From assembly GCA_965249685.1 (NCBI GenBank), contig CBDFMN010000003.1, forward strand, positions 2,294,001 to 2,358,000: 64,000 bases of DNA, written 5' to 3'. Every line of letters begins with the position of its first letter. Positions within the stretch are counted from its first letter, which is position 1. This document shows, one piece after another, positions 1-8,843 of the stretch. This DNA is from RH-AL1 sp965249685 (GTDB lineage Bacteria; Pseudomonadota; Alphaproteobacteria; Rhizobiales; Beijerinckiaceae). The translations under genes were made by a program, and so were the position numbers. The notes under the pieces were generated by a model, which saw only the letters and a program-made list of their open reading frames with translations, did no database searches and was not told the DNA's origin.

Positions 1-222
1 TATGCCTACCTATGGTCGGAAGTGCTCGACGCGGACGGGTTCGACGCCTTTACGGAAGCCGGCGACATCTTCGATCCCGCCGTCGCCCGCCGCCTGTACG
101 ACAACGTCTACAGCGCGGGCAACAAGCGCGACCCCGAAGCCGCCTACCGCGCCTTTCGCGGGCGCGACCCGCATACCGCGGCGCTGCTGCAGAAACGTGG
201 GCTGCTCGACGCCGCCGCCTGA
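1..222 (+). CDS. dcp: Peptidyl-dipeptidase Dcp (M3 metallopeptidase), C-terminal end
   Basis: Only the last 73 codons lie in the window; the gene begins upstream. The reading frame starts at base 1 and ends at TGA 220-222. The tail YAYLWSEVLDAD, then FDPAVARRLYDNVYSAGN and FRGRDP, matches the conserved C-terminus of M3-family peptidyl-dipeptidases, cytoplasmic or periplasmic zinc enzymes that release dipeptides from oligopeptide C-termini. The zinc motif HExxH is outside the window, so activity cannot be judged. Codon use is high-GC, as in the flanking core genes. Confidence 0.85.
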   Translation, partial: YAYLWSEVLDADGFDAFTEAGDIFDPAVARRLYDNVYSAGNKRDPEAAYRAFRGRDPHTAALLQKRGLLDAAA

Positions 223-300
223 CCTCTCAAGCCGACCTGCCAGGTTAGTCCCGCCACGATCGGCCGCTCGCGACGCGCCGCCTCAACCCAAGGAACACGA

Positions 301-1023
301 ATGCAGACAGTGACCTACCGGCTCGTCGACCCGCGGCTCGCCCCGCGCCGCACGAAGATGGAAATCCCCGGCTGGTCGGGCAAGCCGGAGCCGCGCAAGA
401 CCGGGTCGCACGAGCACGTGTGGCATTGCCTGCCCTTCACCGAAGGCGCGCAATACGGCATCGAGATCTTCTACCCCTACGATTTCGAGATGACCGTCTC
501 CACAGTCGAGGGCAAGCTCGTCTTCGCGGCGGACTTCGGCCCCGACCCGGAGACCGGTATCGAATGGCCGCCCTTCCGCACGTTCGGCGAGAAGTTCTAC
601 ACCTACCAGCTCCTCCTCGACCTGAAACCGGCCGAGGGCTACGCCACGCGCATGGAGCCACACCCGCGCTTCTACACGGACACGACGGACACCTGCCCGA
701 TCGCCGTGCCCGCCCTCGTGCGAAACTGGTGGCCGATGCTCTCCTTTATGGTGTTCAAGTCGCCGGCCGAGGGCCGCACCCACGTGTTCCGGCCCGGCGA
801 GCCGATGGCGCAGCTCATCGTCATTCCCAGCGAACCCGACCTCGAACTCGTGCCGATGGACGAGGAGACGATGGCCGAACGCGAGCTGCAGGGCCGGCGA
901 ATCCATGCGAGCCGGGATACGCTGTCGCTCGACACGCGGTGGATCTCGACCTCCGACACCGTCTTCGACGGCACCTATCGCCACATCCTGCGGGCCGCCA
1001 AAGCCCGCGAGCGGAAAGACTGA
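301..1023 (+). CDS. Conserved hypothetical protein, 240 aa
   Basis: The start ATG is preceded by AAGGA about 7 bases upstream, so it is well supported. The protein is soluble with no signal peptide or membrane segment. It is rich in aromatic residues (HVWHCLPF, IEIFYPYDFEM, NWWPMLSF) and has a short HVFRPGEPMAQL stretch reminiscent of a beta-sandwich or cupin-like fold, but I do not recognise the family with certainty. It follows the peptidase gene by 78 bases in the same direction and could be cotranscribed. A strong hairpin terminator follows at 1069. Confidence 0.7.
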   Translation: MQTVTYRLVDPRLAPRRTKMEIPGWSGKPEPRKTGSHEHVWHCLPFTEGAQYGIEIFYPYDFEMTVSTVEGKLVFAADFGPDPETGIEWPPFRTFGEKFYTYQLLLDLKPAEGYATRMEPHPRFYTDTTDTCPIAVPALVRNWWPMLSFMVFKSPAEGRTHVFRPGEPMAQLIVIPSEPDLELVPMDEETMAERELQGRRIHASRDTLSLDTRWISTSDTVFDGTYRHILRAAKARERKD

Positions 1024-1068
1024 AAGCGTATCGGGACTGCTCCGCTTCGCGAGCCGTCGTTTGCACGA

Positions 1069-1101
1069 AAAAGGGGCGCATCCCGCGGATGCGCCCCTTT
1101 T
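1069..1101. terminator. Bidirectional rho-independent terminator
   Basis: A perfect 15-bp stem (aaaaggggcgcatcc paired with ggatgcgcccctttt) with a 3-base loop lies between the convergent genes ending at 1023 and 1121. The A-rich 5' side and T-rich 3' side give it U-tracts in both directions. Confidence 0.85.
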
Positions 1102-1120
1102 CACGTGGTCCCCGACCCTC

Positions 1121-1474
1121 TCAGTAGCGGTAGTAGTTATTGTGATGGTGGTGGTGGTGATATTGCCGGTAATACCGGTGGTGGTGATGGTGGTGACGGT
1201 AGAAGGGGCGGAAGAAACGATGATGGTGGTGGTGATGGTGGTAGTAGTACTGCGCCATCTCGATCTTCGCGCCATCGTCCACCGCGCCCTGCTCTGACAG
1301 GACGGCGTCGCTAGCCTTCAGCTGGGCGACAGCGTTGGGGATCGGCTGCAGCAGGTCGTCATAGGACGCCGCCTGCAGCACGTCCCGCGCGGGGGCCGCC
1401 ACAACTGCCTGCGACCCGGCGACCGAGGCGAGCGTCGACACGGCGCCGATTAAGCCCGCGATTTTCTTATCCAT
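1121..1474 (-). CDS. Exported histidine/tyrosine-rich protein
   Basis: 117 aa from ATG 1472-1474. The N-terminus MDKKIAGLIGAVSTLASVAG followed by AVVAAPA is a Sec-type signal peptide with a likely AxA cleavage site, so the product should be periplasmic or secreted. The C-terminal third is almost only His, Tyr, Arg and Asn: runs of 7, 6 and 6 histidines separated by RFFRPFYR and RYYRQY. Such tails bind transition metals in other proteins; metal storage or buffering is inference. The frame stays open further upstream, but that part is out-of-frame hrpB sequence and is not used. Tandem CAC/CAT codons make this tract prone to slippage. Confidence 0.7.
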   Translation of the reverse strand: MDKKIAGLIGAVSTLASVAGSQAVVAAPARDVLQAASYDDLLQPIPNAVAQLKASDAVLSEQGAVDDGAKIEMAQYYYHHHHHHHRFFRPFYRHHHHHHRYYRQYHHHHHHNNYYRY

Positions 1475-1644
1475 CAAATATCCTCTCGATGTCGGATGAG
1501 CCGCGCCAGGCGCTCCCTTCCGGAAGGTCCCCCCGCGGCTCCAACCCATAACGCCATTGCCGCCAAAAGGTCGCTGCCACTTTCGGGCGAAAAGGCCGAC
1601 ATTGGGAGGTATGGTCAACGAGGGTACCGCCCGCTCAGCGACGC

Positions 1645-4128
1645 TCACGAGCCGCGCGGCTTCGCCCTGAGCGTCGGCACGGCCGCGGCCGGGTCTTCCG
1701 GCCAGGGATGCCGGGGATAGCGCCCGCGCAGGTCGGCCCGTACGCCGGCCCAGGAGCCGCGCCAGAACCCCGGCAGATCCCGAGTCACCTGGATCGGCCG
1801 GCCGGCCGGCGACAGGAGTTCGAGCACCAGCGGCACGCGTCCCCCCGCCACCACCGGGTGGGTGGCGAGGCCGAATAGCTCCTGCACTTTGGCCGAGAGC
1901 GTCGGGCCGGCCTCTGCCGCATAATCCAACCGGTGGCTGGCGCCGGCCGGCGTCGTCACATGCGTCGGCGCCTCCGCCTCCAGTCGACGCGCCATGTCCC
2001 ATGGCAGCAGCGCCTTCAACGCCGCTTCTAGCCGGTCCGCGCCGATCCCCGCGAGGCTCGTCACGCCTTCCAACTGCGGGACGAGCCACGCGGCGCCGTC
2101 GGCGGCGAGGCTCAGGTCGGAAACGTTCGGCCAGGCGTCGCCGCCTTCCGCAACGCGGAGGAAGAGCACGCGGTCGCGCCATTGCCGCAGCGCCGGCGTC
2201 CAAGGCAATCGTTCCACGCCCAAGGCGGCGACGCCCGCCGCCAGACACAGCGCGGCGGCCGCGTCCGACGGCACCGCCAGCGACGCCTCGCCCAGGACGA
2301 GGGCACCGAGACGCCGCGTCCGCCGCGCCCGCAAAGCGGCCCGCGTGGGATCGAAGGCGAGTTCGACACGCTCGACGATGGCGCGGCCAGCCACGGCGGC
2401 GATCGCCGCCTCGCTGATCGGCGCGGCTAGCAGGATGCGGCCACCGGCGGCGCGCCCCGCCACTTCGGCGATCGCGAGGTAGGGCGAGGCCGCCAACGGA
2501 TCGTAGGGGGCGAGCGCCGCGGCGCGCCCGTTCGCCATGAGGAATTCGCCCGGCCTGCCACGCGCCATGGCGAGGCGGTCGGGGAAGGCGAGGGCGAGCA
2601 GCCGGCCGCAATCGTCCACGTCGCCCTCGCCTGTCCCGCCTGCGCCCCCCGCCTGCCGGGCGAAGCCGCGTGCCAGTGCCCGGGCTTGGTCCGCCCGAGG
2701 GCCGCGATCGCGGCGGAAGCGAGTGACGCGCTCGCGCAGGTCGGCGCCCTCCCCGCCGAGCCCGCGCTCAACGATGACGGTGGCGACCGCCGCCGCCAGC
2801 GTCGCCTGGCCATCGCCCGCGGCCTGCACCACCATGCGGGCGAGGCGAGGTGGCAGGGCGAGCGCGCGGATGACGCGACCGGCCTCGGTGACGCCGCCGT
2901 CCCGGTCGATCGCCTCCAGCGTCTCGAGCGTGGCGCGGGCTTCGCGCAGCGCCGGCGCCGGTGGCGGATCGAGCCACAGCAGGTCGCGTTCGGGACGGCG
3001 CGCGCCCCAGGCGGCGCACTCGAGGAGCAGGCCGGTAAGGTCCGCTGAGAGGATGGCCGGCTTGGCGAACGCCTCCAGCGCGCCCGTACCCGCCTCCTCC
3101 CACAGGCGGTAGCAGACGCCGGGCTGCGTGCGTCCGGCACGGCCGCGGCGCTGGTCGGCCGAGGCGCGCGATACGCGCACGGTCTCCAGCCGCGTCAGCC
3201 CGAGGCCCGGCTCGTAGCGCGGCACGCGCGCCAAGCCGGAATCGATTACTACCCGAACGCCCTCGATGGTCAGCGAGGTCTCGGCGATCGACGTGGCCAG
3301 CACGATCTTGCGCTGCCCTGCCGGCGCCGGCGCGACCGCGGCGTCCTGTGCCCGCCGGTCCATCGCCGCGAACAGCGGCGCGACGATCCGCTCCGGCCCG
3401 AGGTTGCGGGCGCCAAGGCGTTCGGCGACGCGCAGGATCTCGCCCTGGCCCGGCAGGAAGACGAGGATGGAGCCGCCCTCTTCCGCCAGCGCCCGCAGCA
3501 CGGCGCGGGTTACGGCATCCTCGACGCGCTCGGCGGGGTCTCGGCCGAGGTAGCGCGTCGTCACGGGAAAGGCGCGGCCCTGGGCCTCGATCAGCGGCGC
3601 GTCGTCGAGCAGCCGCCCGACGCGAGCGCCGTCGAGCGTCGCGGACATGACGAGAAGCCGCAGCTCAGGCCGGAGCGCGCGCGCGTCGAGCGCCAGCGCG
3701 AGGCCGAGGTCCGCATCGAGCGAGCGCTCATGATACTCGTCGAAGATCACCGCCGCGACCCGCCCGAGCGCGGGATCTTCGGCGATCATCCGCACGAAGA
3801 CGCCTTCGGTGACGACCTCGACCCGCGTCGCGGCAGAGACCGCGCCCTCGAAACGGACGCGTAGGCCGACGGTGGCGCCGACCGCTTGGCCAAGGGTCGC
3901 CGCCATCCGCTCCGCCGCGGCGCGCGCCGCGAGCCGGCGCGGCTCCAGCAGCACGATGGTCCCCCCGGCAGCCCAGGGCTCGGCGAGCAGGACAAGCGGC
4001 ACGCGCGTCGTCTTGCCGGCACCGGGCGGCGCGACGAGCACGGCGGCCGGACCCTCGCGCAGCGCCGCGGCCAACGCCGGCAGGACGTCATCGATGGGCA
4101 AGGGCAGGAGGAACCGGCGGTCCGTCAT
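1645..4128 (-). CDS. hrpB: ATP-dependent RNA helicase HrpB
   Basis: 827 aa, the usual length for the family. Helicase motifs are in order: Walker A APPGAGKTT (about residue 34), EPRRLAAR (Ia), DEYH (motif II, a DEAH-box variant), SATL (III), TSIAETSLTI (V) and QRRGRAGR (VI), then the HA2 and HrpB-specific C-terminal domains ending in the LPGFWRGSW tract. HrpB is a superfamily 2 helicase common in proteobacteria and of unsettled physiological role. The start ATG lies 92 bases from the tRNA gene. It appears intact and is a core gene bounding the accessory region. Confidence 0.95.
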   Translation of the reverse strand: MTDRRFLLPLPIDDVLPALAAALREGPAAVLVAPPGAGKTTRVPLVLLAEPWAAGGTIVLLEPRRLAARAAAERMAATLGQAVGATVGLRVRFEGAVSAATRVEVVTEGVFVRMIAEDPALGRVAAVIFDEYHERSLDADLGLALALDARALRPELRLLVMSATLDGARVGRLLDDAPLIEAQGRAFPVTTRYLGRDPAERVEDAVTRAVLRALAEEGGSILVFLPGQGEILRVAERLGARNLGPERIVAPLFAAMDRRAQDAAVAPAPAGQRKIVLATSIAETSLTIEGVRVVIDSGLARVPRYEPGLGLTRLETVRVSRASADQRRGRAGRTQPGVCYRLWEEAGTGALEAFAKPAILSADLTGLLLECAAWGARRPERDLLWLDPPPAPALREARATLETLEAIDRDGGVTEAGRVIRALALPPRLARMVVQAAGDGQATLAAAVATVIVERGLGGEGADLRERVTRFRRDRGPRADQARALARGFARQAGGAGGTGEGDVDDCGRLLALAFPDRLAMARGRPGEFLMANGRAAALAPYDPLAASPYLAIAEVAGRAAGGRILLAAPISEAAIAAVAGRAIVERVELAFDPTRAALRARRTRRLGALVLGEASLAVPSDAAAALCLAAGVAALGVERLPWTPALRQWRDRVLFLRVAEGGDAWPNVSDLSLAADGAAWLVPQLEGVTSLAGIGADRLEAALKALLPWDMARRLEAEAPTHVTTPAGASHRLDYAAEAGPTLSAKVQELFGLATHPVVAGGRVPLVLELLSPAGRPIQVTRDLPGFWRGSWAGVRADLRGRYPRHPWPEDPAAAVPTLRAKPRGS

Positions 4129-4220
4129 GGCCCCAGCCCATGACGAGACGTGACGCCCCCGTCAAACCGCAATTCCACCGTTGACGCCGCCCCTCCCCCG
4201 CCGTAAACAGCGCGCTGGCC

Positions 4221-4296
4221 GGGGCTGTAGCTCAGATGGGAGAGCGCTGCAATCGCACTGCAGAGGCCAGCGGTTCGATTCCGCTCAGCTCCACCA
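4221..4296 (+). tRNA. tRNA-Ala (anticodon CGC)
   Basis: A complete cloverleaf can be folded: acceptor GGGGCTG/CAGCTCC with the G3-U70 wobble that marks alanine tRNAs, D-stem GCTC/GAGC, anticodon stem CTGCA/TGCAG around loop ATCGCAC (anticodon CGC), T-arm AGCGG TTCGATT CCGCT, and an encoded 3' ACCA. It stands at the border between core genes and the accessory region. I searched by eye for a repeat of its 3' end on the other side of the island and found none. Confidence 0.95.
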
Positions 4297-4580
4297 CCCA
4301 GTCCACCCGAAATAGCCGGTTTGCGCAGGTTGGATAATAAGCCGGCTTTATCAGGTACTTACCTGATTTAATTGCTGTCTCTAGCACGGCTGTCGCCGTC
4401 TCTGGACGCCGATTGCCGGCAGAACGCCTTTTGTCTCTGCGGCTGGAATTCCGGTTTCCGAATCCAAAACGCGGTTTGCATTGGCTCGTCGGATTAGTTG
4501 GTCGCAGTTGTAGAAGCACCGTTCAGCGAAGCGAGCAGCAGATTATGCCATCGCCGAAAGCCGAGCTTCGGATTGTGATC
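4297..4580. other. Intergenic, first bases of the accessory region
   Basis: No gene supported. Contains a 10-bp palindrome aagccggctt (about 4339-4348) and no integrase or recognisable tRNA-end duplication. Confidence 0.4.
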
Positions 4581-5360
4581 TCAGCGCTCGGCGGGTTCGC
4601 GCTTGAGCAGAAGCTGTTTCTGGCTCTCGAACTCGTCGCGCGTCAGCAGGCCCTTGCCGTAGAGCTCCGCCAGCTTGTCCAGCAATGCAATTGGATTGGC
4701 GTCGGACGACAGGTCGTCCGAAACGGTGGACGCGATCGGCACCAGAGCTTTGGTTCGCTGCTCCAGGATCAAGCTGGCAGCATTCCTGAAACGCTGAGCT
4801 TGCAACGGACCATATAAAGTCACGCAGTTGATGGCTTCACGTGCTTGGTTGTCAAACCGGATGGCGCTCGTCCCACCACGTACCAGCAGTTCGAATCGTC
4901 CTTGAAAGCTCGCTCCGCTGTACTTGACATCGATGCTGTCGACATTCGTCAAAGGCACCTGGAAGATGTTCGCGCCAAAGGTGTTGCCGGTCAGGAACCC
5001 TGATTTGATGATGTAGACTTTCTGGTCTGTGCAGACCAAAGCTTCCTTGTACTGCCCTTTCAATCTGACGAGGATCGTCTCGTCGGATCCGATCTGACGG
5101 CGGAGACCAGCCTCGAGAGCGGGCGGCAGAGGCTCGATCAAAAGCGACTTAGATTTGTTGTAACCTTCGGCTAGCTTGCGGAGGATCGTCCGCACCGGTC
5201 CTGTTCCTTCGACTTCCGCTGCGAGCCAGTGCCCGAGCTGCTTGGCTCCACGCGCGGCCACGTCAATGGCCTGCGAAGCCAGGTTGTCGCCGCCGACGCG
5301 CTCCTCGGGACGCTGCGCGTCGGCAGCGGATACCAGCTCGTCGTGCGATGGTGCGGTCAT
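4581..5360 (-). CDS. Bacterial PH-like domain protein with C-terminal SHOCT domain
   Basis: 259 aa, soluble. Residues about 95-195 (DETILVRLKGQYKEAL, VYIIKSG, PLTNVDSIDVK, IRFDN) look like a bacterial pleckstrin-homology-like beta barrel. Residues about 225-255 (IALLDKLAELYGKGLLTRDEFE) are a clear SHOCT motif, a short C-terminal module thought to mediate oligomerisation. The stop is 9 bases from the start side of the next feature's 3' end, and both genes read leftward, so they probably form a two-gene unit with the membrane protein upstream. Function unknown; a membrane-surface or stress role is inference. Confidence 0.7.
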   Translation of the reverse strand: MTAPSHDELVSAADAQRPEERVGGDNLASQAIDVAARGAKQLGHWLAAEVEGTGPVRTILRKLAEGYNKSKSLLIEPLPPALEAGLRRQIGSDETILVRLKGQYKEALVCTDQKVYIIKSGFLTGNTFGANIFQVPLTNVDSIDVKYSGASFQGRFELLVRGGTSAIRFDNQAREAINCVTLYGPLQAQRFRNAASLILEQRTKALVPIASTVSDDLSSDANPIALLDKLAELYGKGLLTRDEFESQKQLLLKREPAER

Positions 5361-5369
5361 GCAGCTTTC

Positions 5370-6053
5370 CTAGTCACTCGGGATCTCGATGGAGCGCTGG
5401 GTGACGCCGGCGAGGATGCCGTTGAGCTTGCCATCGAGCATGGCGTCGTCGAGAGCGCTTTGGCCGTTGTCGGGCGTGGCATATCTCTGGCCTCGAACAC
5501 GGCCGACGGCTTGGAAGTACACATCCGACGATCCGAAGACCGGCGACACGGTCCAACCCCACTCGGAGGAGCGCGCGGCTGCGACGGGGATGTCCGCGCA
5601 GGACTGTGATCGCGAGAGGCTCGCCTGCGCAAGGGTGATCAGTCCCGCCTTGTGCCTGGCGTCAGCTTTGAGTTGTTCCGCGAGTCGAGCGCCGCGGCGC
5701 GTCTCTTCCGCATCAGAGATGCCGGTCCACCCCGCCAACGGCTTTGCATGCTCGATGTCGCGCGGATCGGAGGCGGGCCCGAATGCGGGGCCCGCCGTGT
5801 CGAAGACAATACCCACAGGAAGAACGATTGCGCCACTGCTGAACAGATTGTCGAAGTCTTCCTGGCTCTTCGCGATGTGCTCGACGCAGACATGGAGGAC
5901 GGCTGCGTCAGCCCCATCGCGCTGCGTCTGCGAGCGCGCTGCACCAGAGAACAGCTTGATGAGAACGATTGCGGAGATCACGACGAGGAGACCGATCGTC
6001 ACCGGGTTCCGCCTTGCGCGCTCTCGTAGCGGGAGGTCGCTGTACCCGGTCAT
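5370..6053 (-). CDS. Single-pass membrane protein, unknown function
   Basis: 227 aa. Residues about 17-36 (PVTIGLLVVISAIVLIKLF) form one transmembrane helix after a basic N-terminus, leaving about 190 residues probably outside the cytoplasm. The rest has no motif I recognise. It lies directly upstream of the PH-SHOCT gene with a 9-base gap, and the two are likely cotranscribed. The divergent XRE gene begins 256 bases away. Confidence 0.6.
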   Translation of the reverse strand: MTGYSDLPLRERARRNPVTIGLLVVISAIVLIKLFSGAARSQTQRDGADAAVLHVCVEHIAKSQEDFDNLFSSGAIVLPVGIVFDTAGPAFGPASDPRDIEHAKPLAGWTGISDAEETRRGARLAEQLKADARHKAGLITLAQASLSRSQSCADIPVAAARSSEWGWTVSPVFGSSDVYFQAVGRVRGQRYATPDNGQSALDDAMLDGKLNGILAGVTQRSIEIPSD

Positions 6054-6257
6054 CGGCTAAAACTCCGAGGCACGGCGCTGAAGGCGCCACTCGTCGACAG
6101 CGCAAAGCCGCTGCCTCGCAAAGAGAACAAGAAGGTTTTCGAGATCGAGGACTGATTGGCGAAGCGGAGGTTGGAGCGGGAGTGGCGACGCGATTGCGCG
6201 GCTGGGGCGGGCGGAGGGACACTCGTTTTCAACGGCAAACCTGTGAGCCGATTACGT

Positions 6258-6286
6258 TTGAAGAGTATACTCAGTGGTAGCATAAT
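6258..6286 (+). promoter_or_regulatory. Sigma70-like promoter for the XRE gene
   Basis: TTGAAG (6258-6263) and CATAAT (6281-6286) are separated by 17 bases, and the ATG follows 23 bases after the -10. The local sequence is AT-rich within a GC-rich setting, which supports a real promoter. Confidence 0.5.
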
Positions 6287-6309
6287 CTGCAAGTCGGCGC
6301 ACTCGCCGC

Positions 6310-6558
6310 ATGCACATCCGCGAGCTCTTCGCCACCAACTTACGTCGCCTGCGCAATGAACGCGGATTGTCGCAAGAAAAGCTCGCCGACCAGGCGGAGA
6401 TCGACCGCACCTACGTCAGCCTGCTCGAACGCTGCAAGTATGCGGTCAGCATCGACGTCCTCGCCAAGCTCGCCGAGGTGCTGCACGTCGAGCCAGCCGA
6501 TCTCCTGAGGCAGCTGCCGCCAGCGAGCAAAGAGGCCAGCAAGGGCAAGAAGGCTTAG
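6310..6558 (+). CDS. XRE-family transcriptional regulator
   Basis: 82 aa, essentially one Cro/CI-type helix-turn-helix: NLRRLRNERGLSQEKLADQAEIDRTY then VSLLE and IDVLAKLAEVL, followed by a basic KKA tail. Such small regulators commonly accompany mobile elements or restriction-modification genes. It converges with the recombinase gene, whose stop is 14 bases away. No clear Shine-Dalgarno is visible, so translation may depend on the short leader after the promoter at 6258-6286. Confidence 0.85.
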   Translation: MHIRELFATNLRRLRNERGLSQEKLADQAEIDRTYVSLLERCKYAVSIDVLAKLAEVLHVEPADLLRQLPPASKEASKGKKA

Positions 6559-6571
6559 CCGGTCTCCGGGT

Positions 6572-8155
6572 TTATAGGGGACGCGACAGACCCAAGGTTC
6601 GCCACTGCGCGTGCCAAAGCAGCGGTGCGTCGGTCAGGCTTCTGGCGCTGGCGCCGCGTGGAAGGGTGCCGTGCAAGGCCGCTTGGACGAGCTTGGGATC
6701 GAGGAAGGCGAGCGAAAGGGTCATCCGCACCGACCGGTCGCTCTTGCCTTCCCGCAGCGCGATGGCGTGCAGGCTCATGCCGGCGAACGTCTCCTGCAAC
6801 CATGCTCTGCCTTGCGCAATCGCCGCGATGAGGTCGCGCTGGACCTGCTCCCGCATCGGTCGAACGCTTGAAGAGGCGTTAGCCGGCAGCAGGATCTCGC
6901 GATGTCGCTTGTGCGGCTGATGGCGGTAGGCGACCTCGACGGTCTGCCGCTCGGCCTCGCCGTCGTCGCTCCTAGCCTGGTTACACCAGGATAGCTGGAG
7001 CCGCCCTTGCTGGACTTCTACGCGTAGGCTGAACTCCTTCAGCTGCTCGTTGGTGACCGTCGCGTCTGCGACGAATCTATCCCGGCGATGAGCCCGAAGC
7101 GCGTCGACGACGAGCGTCTCGATTTCCTGGGCCGAAACACGCGCTATCGAACCTGCTTCGGCGGTACGCCCCTGCACTAGGGCAGTCGAGACATAATAGT
7201 GGTAGCAGATGCCGCGCTTGGTCACGTTGCTCGGGCTCATGGCGTTGCCGCGGTCATCGAAGAGGCAGCCGGCCAGCAAAGCATGGGATCGGCCATTGCG
7301 GCTCGCGCGCCGGGTCAGGTTCTCGGCCAGTCTCGCTTGCACCGCTTCGAACAAGTCTAGCGCCACGATCGCCTGGTGCTCCCCCTTGTGGCTGATGCCG
7401 CGATGATTGAGCTCGCCGAGGTAGGTCCGGTTGCGCAGGAGGTGAGACAGGGGCCCGTTCGTCAAGGCGACGCCGCCGACCACCTTGCCGGTGGCAAGAG
7501 TGCGGACGCGGGTGCGGATCCCGCGGTCGCGGAGATCGCGCTGCAGTGCCGGCAGCGAGCCGAGCTCGAGATAGCTGCGGAAGATGAGTCGAACCGTCTC
7601 GGCTTCGGCCTCCTCTACCAGGAGCTTGCGTTGTTCGACCCGGTACCCGAGCGGGACGGGACCGCCCATCCAGATGCCCTTCTTTTTGGATGCAGCAATC
7701 TTGTCGCGGATGCGCTCGCCGGTGACCTCGCGCTCGAACTGGGCAAAGGACAGCAGCACGTTGAGGGTGAGCCGGCCCATGCTGGTGGTGGTGTTGAAGC
7801 TCTGGGTCACGGAGACGAACGACACGCCCTTGCTGTCGAACAGCTCAACAAGTTTGGCGAAGTCAGCGAGTGAACGGGTGAGCCGGTCGACTTTGTAGAC
7901 GACGATGATGTCGAGCCGGCGCTCGCTGACGGCGGCGAGCAGCTTCTGCAGCGCGGGTCGTTCCATGCTGCCGCCGGAGAAGCCGCCATCGTCATAGTGC
8001 TCGCGGCGCAGGCGCCAGCCCTCGTGCGCCTGGCTCTTGATATAGGCTTCTGACGCCTCACGCTGCGCGTCGAGCGAGTTGAACTCCTGGTCCAACCCGC
8101 CGTCGCTCGACACGCGGGTGTAGATGGCGCAGCGGAGGACCTTGGCGCCGCTCAC
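6572..8155 (-). CDS. Large serine recombinase (copy 1)
   Basis: 527 aa. The N-terminal resolvase domain has IYTRVSSD with the likely nucleophile Ser16, then YDDGGFSGGSMERPALQ and VYKVDRLTRS. A recombinase domain (PLGYRV, RLIFRSYLELGS, HLLRNRTYLGEL) and a zinc-ribbon/coiled-coil region follow. Enzymes of this type integrate or excise mobile DNA through a Ser-DNA intermediate. Its ATG overlaps the stop of the DUF2924 gene (ATGA), so the two are translationally coupled in the known DUF3489-DUF2924-recombinase cassette. A second copy lies at 48794-50413. It looks intact. Confidence 0.9.
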   Translation of the reverse strand: MSGAKVLRCAIYTRVSSDGGLDQEFNSLDAQREASEAYIKSQAHEGWRLRREHYDDGGFSGGSMERPALQKLLAAVSERRLDIIVVYKVDRLTRSLADFAKLVELFDSKGVSFVSVTQSFNTTTSMGRLTLNVLLSFAQFEREVTGERIRDKIAASKKKGIWMGGPVPLGYRVEQRKLLVEEAEAETVRLIFRSYLELGSLPALQRDLRDRGIRTRVRTLATGKVVGGVALTNGPLSHLLRNRTYLGELNHRGISHKGEHQAIVALDLFEAVQARLAENLTRRASRNGRSHALLAGCLFDDRGNAMSPSNVTKRGICYHYYVSTALVQGRTAEAGSIARVSAQEIETLVVDALRAHRRDRFVADATVTNEQLKEFSLRVEVQQGRLQLSWCNQARSDDGEAERQTVEVAYRHQPHKRHREILLPANASSSVRPMREQVQRDLIAAIAQGRAWLQETFAGMSLHAIALREGKSDRSVRMTLSLAFLDPKLVQAALHGTLPRGASARSLTDAPLLWHAQWRTLGLSRPL

Positions 8156-8838
8156 GGACGGTCCTGCGCTGGCGAGACAGCTCGCGTCGGCGATGAGGCG
8201 CTTTGGCGAGAACGAACACCCTGCCCTCGATGGCGAAGCGGTCGTCCCACCGAACCCTTGTCATCCTTGGCTGCCTTATCGCGCAGGCCGAAGAAGCGCG
8301 GGCCGTTCCAGCGCGTGCCGGTGATGGCGAAGGCGACTTGGCTCAGGCTGTCGAAGGTCTTGCCGTTCCAGGCGACTCCCGCGTCCAGCACCATCACGCG
8401 GTGGCGCACGCCACCGTACTCACGCACCAGCACCGTGCCCGGCCTGGTAAACGAGCGCGGCTTCGCTGGCGCTGGAACAAGCGCGGTCGGCTCCGCTTTG
8501 TCTCCGCTCTTGGGATCCGGGGAGGAACCCGTCAGGTCAGCGTCGCCACTCACCCTCTTGCGAATCCGCAAACCAACCGTGCTGGCGAGCTCGCGCAGAC
8601 TCGCCTTGTCGAGATCGCCCAGATGCTGTGCCTGCAGCTTGTAGGCGAGGACACGGAGGCTCAGAGGCCGGCCGAGACCCTCCGGAAGCGATGATCCCAC
8701 AAGGGACCGCCAGCGCCGGCGCATAGCCGCCCCACCGAGCTGCTCCAGTTCGGCCACGGCTTCAGCGAGCTCTGCCTCGAAGCGGCCCTGCGCCGCCCCG
8801 AGGTGCTGGTCAGCGGCTTGTCGCTCGCCAGCTCGCAT
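8152..8838 (-). CDS. DUF2924 domain protein of the recombinase cassette
   Basis: 228 aa from ATG 8836-8838, chosen because the upstream gene ends at 8844. Family features are LRVLAYKLQAQHLGDLDK in the centre and the C-terminal LVREYGGVRHRVMVL, WNGKTFDSLSQVAFAITGT and WNGPRFFGL. DUF2924 proteins occur almost always just upstream of this class of serine recombinase and may be recombination directionality or DNA-binding partners, which is unproven. The stop overlaps the recombinase start by four bases. Confidence 0.85.
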   Translation of the reverse strand: MRAGERQAADQHLGAAQGRFEAELAEAVAELEQLGGAAMRRRWRSLVGSSLPEGLGRPLSLRVLAYKLQAQHLGDLDKASLRELASTVGLRIRKRVSGDADLTGSSPDPKSGDKAEPTALVPAPAKPRSFTRPGTVLVREYGGVRHRVMVLDAGVAWNGKTFDSLSQVAFAITGTRWNGPRFFGLRDKAAKDDKGSVGRPLRHRGQGVRSRQSASSPTRAVSPAQDRP

Positions 8839-8843
8839 GCCGA

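Noticed and set aside
1105..1275. Dense gtg/gat repeats suggesting a microsatellite or CRISPR-like array
   Set aside because: They are the complementary strand of the His codons of the exported protein. No CRISPR array was seen anywhere in the window.
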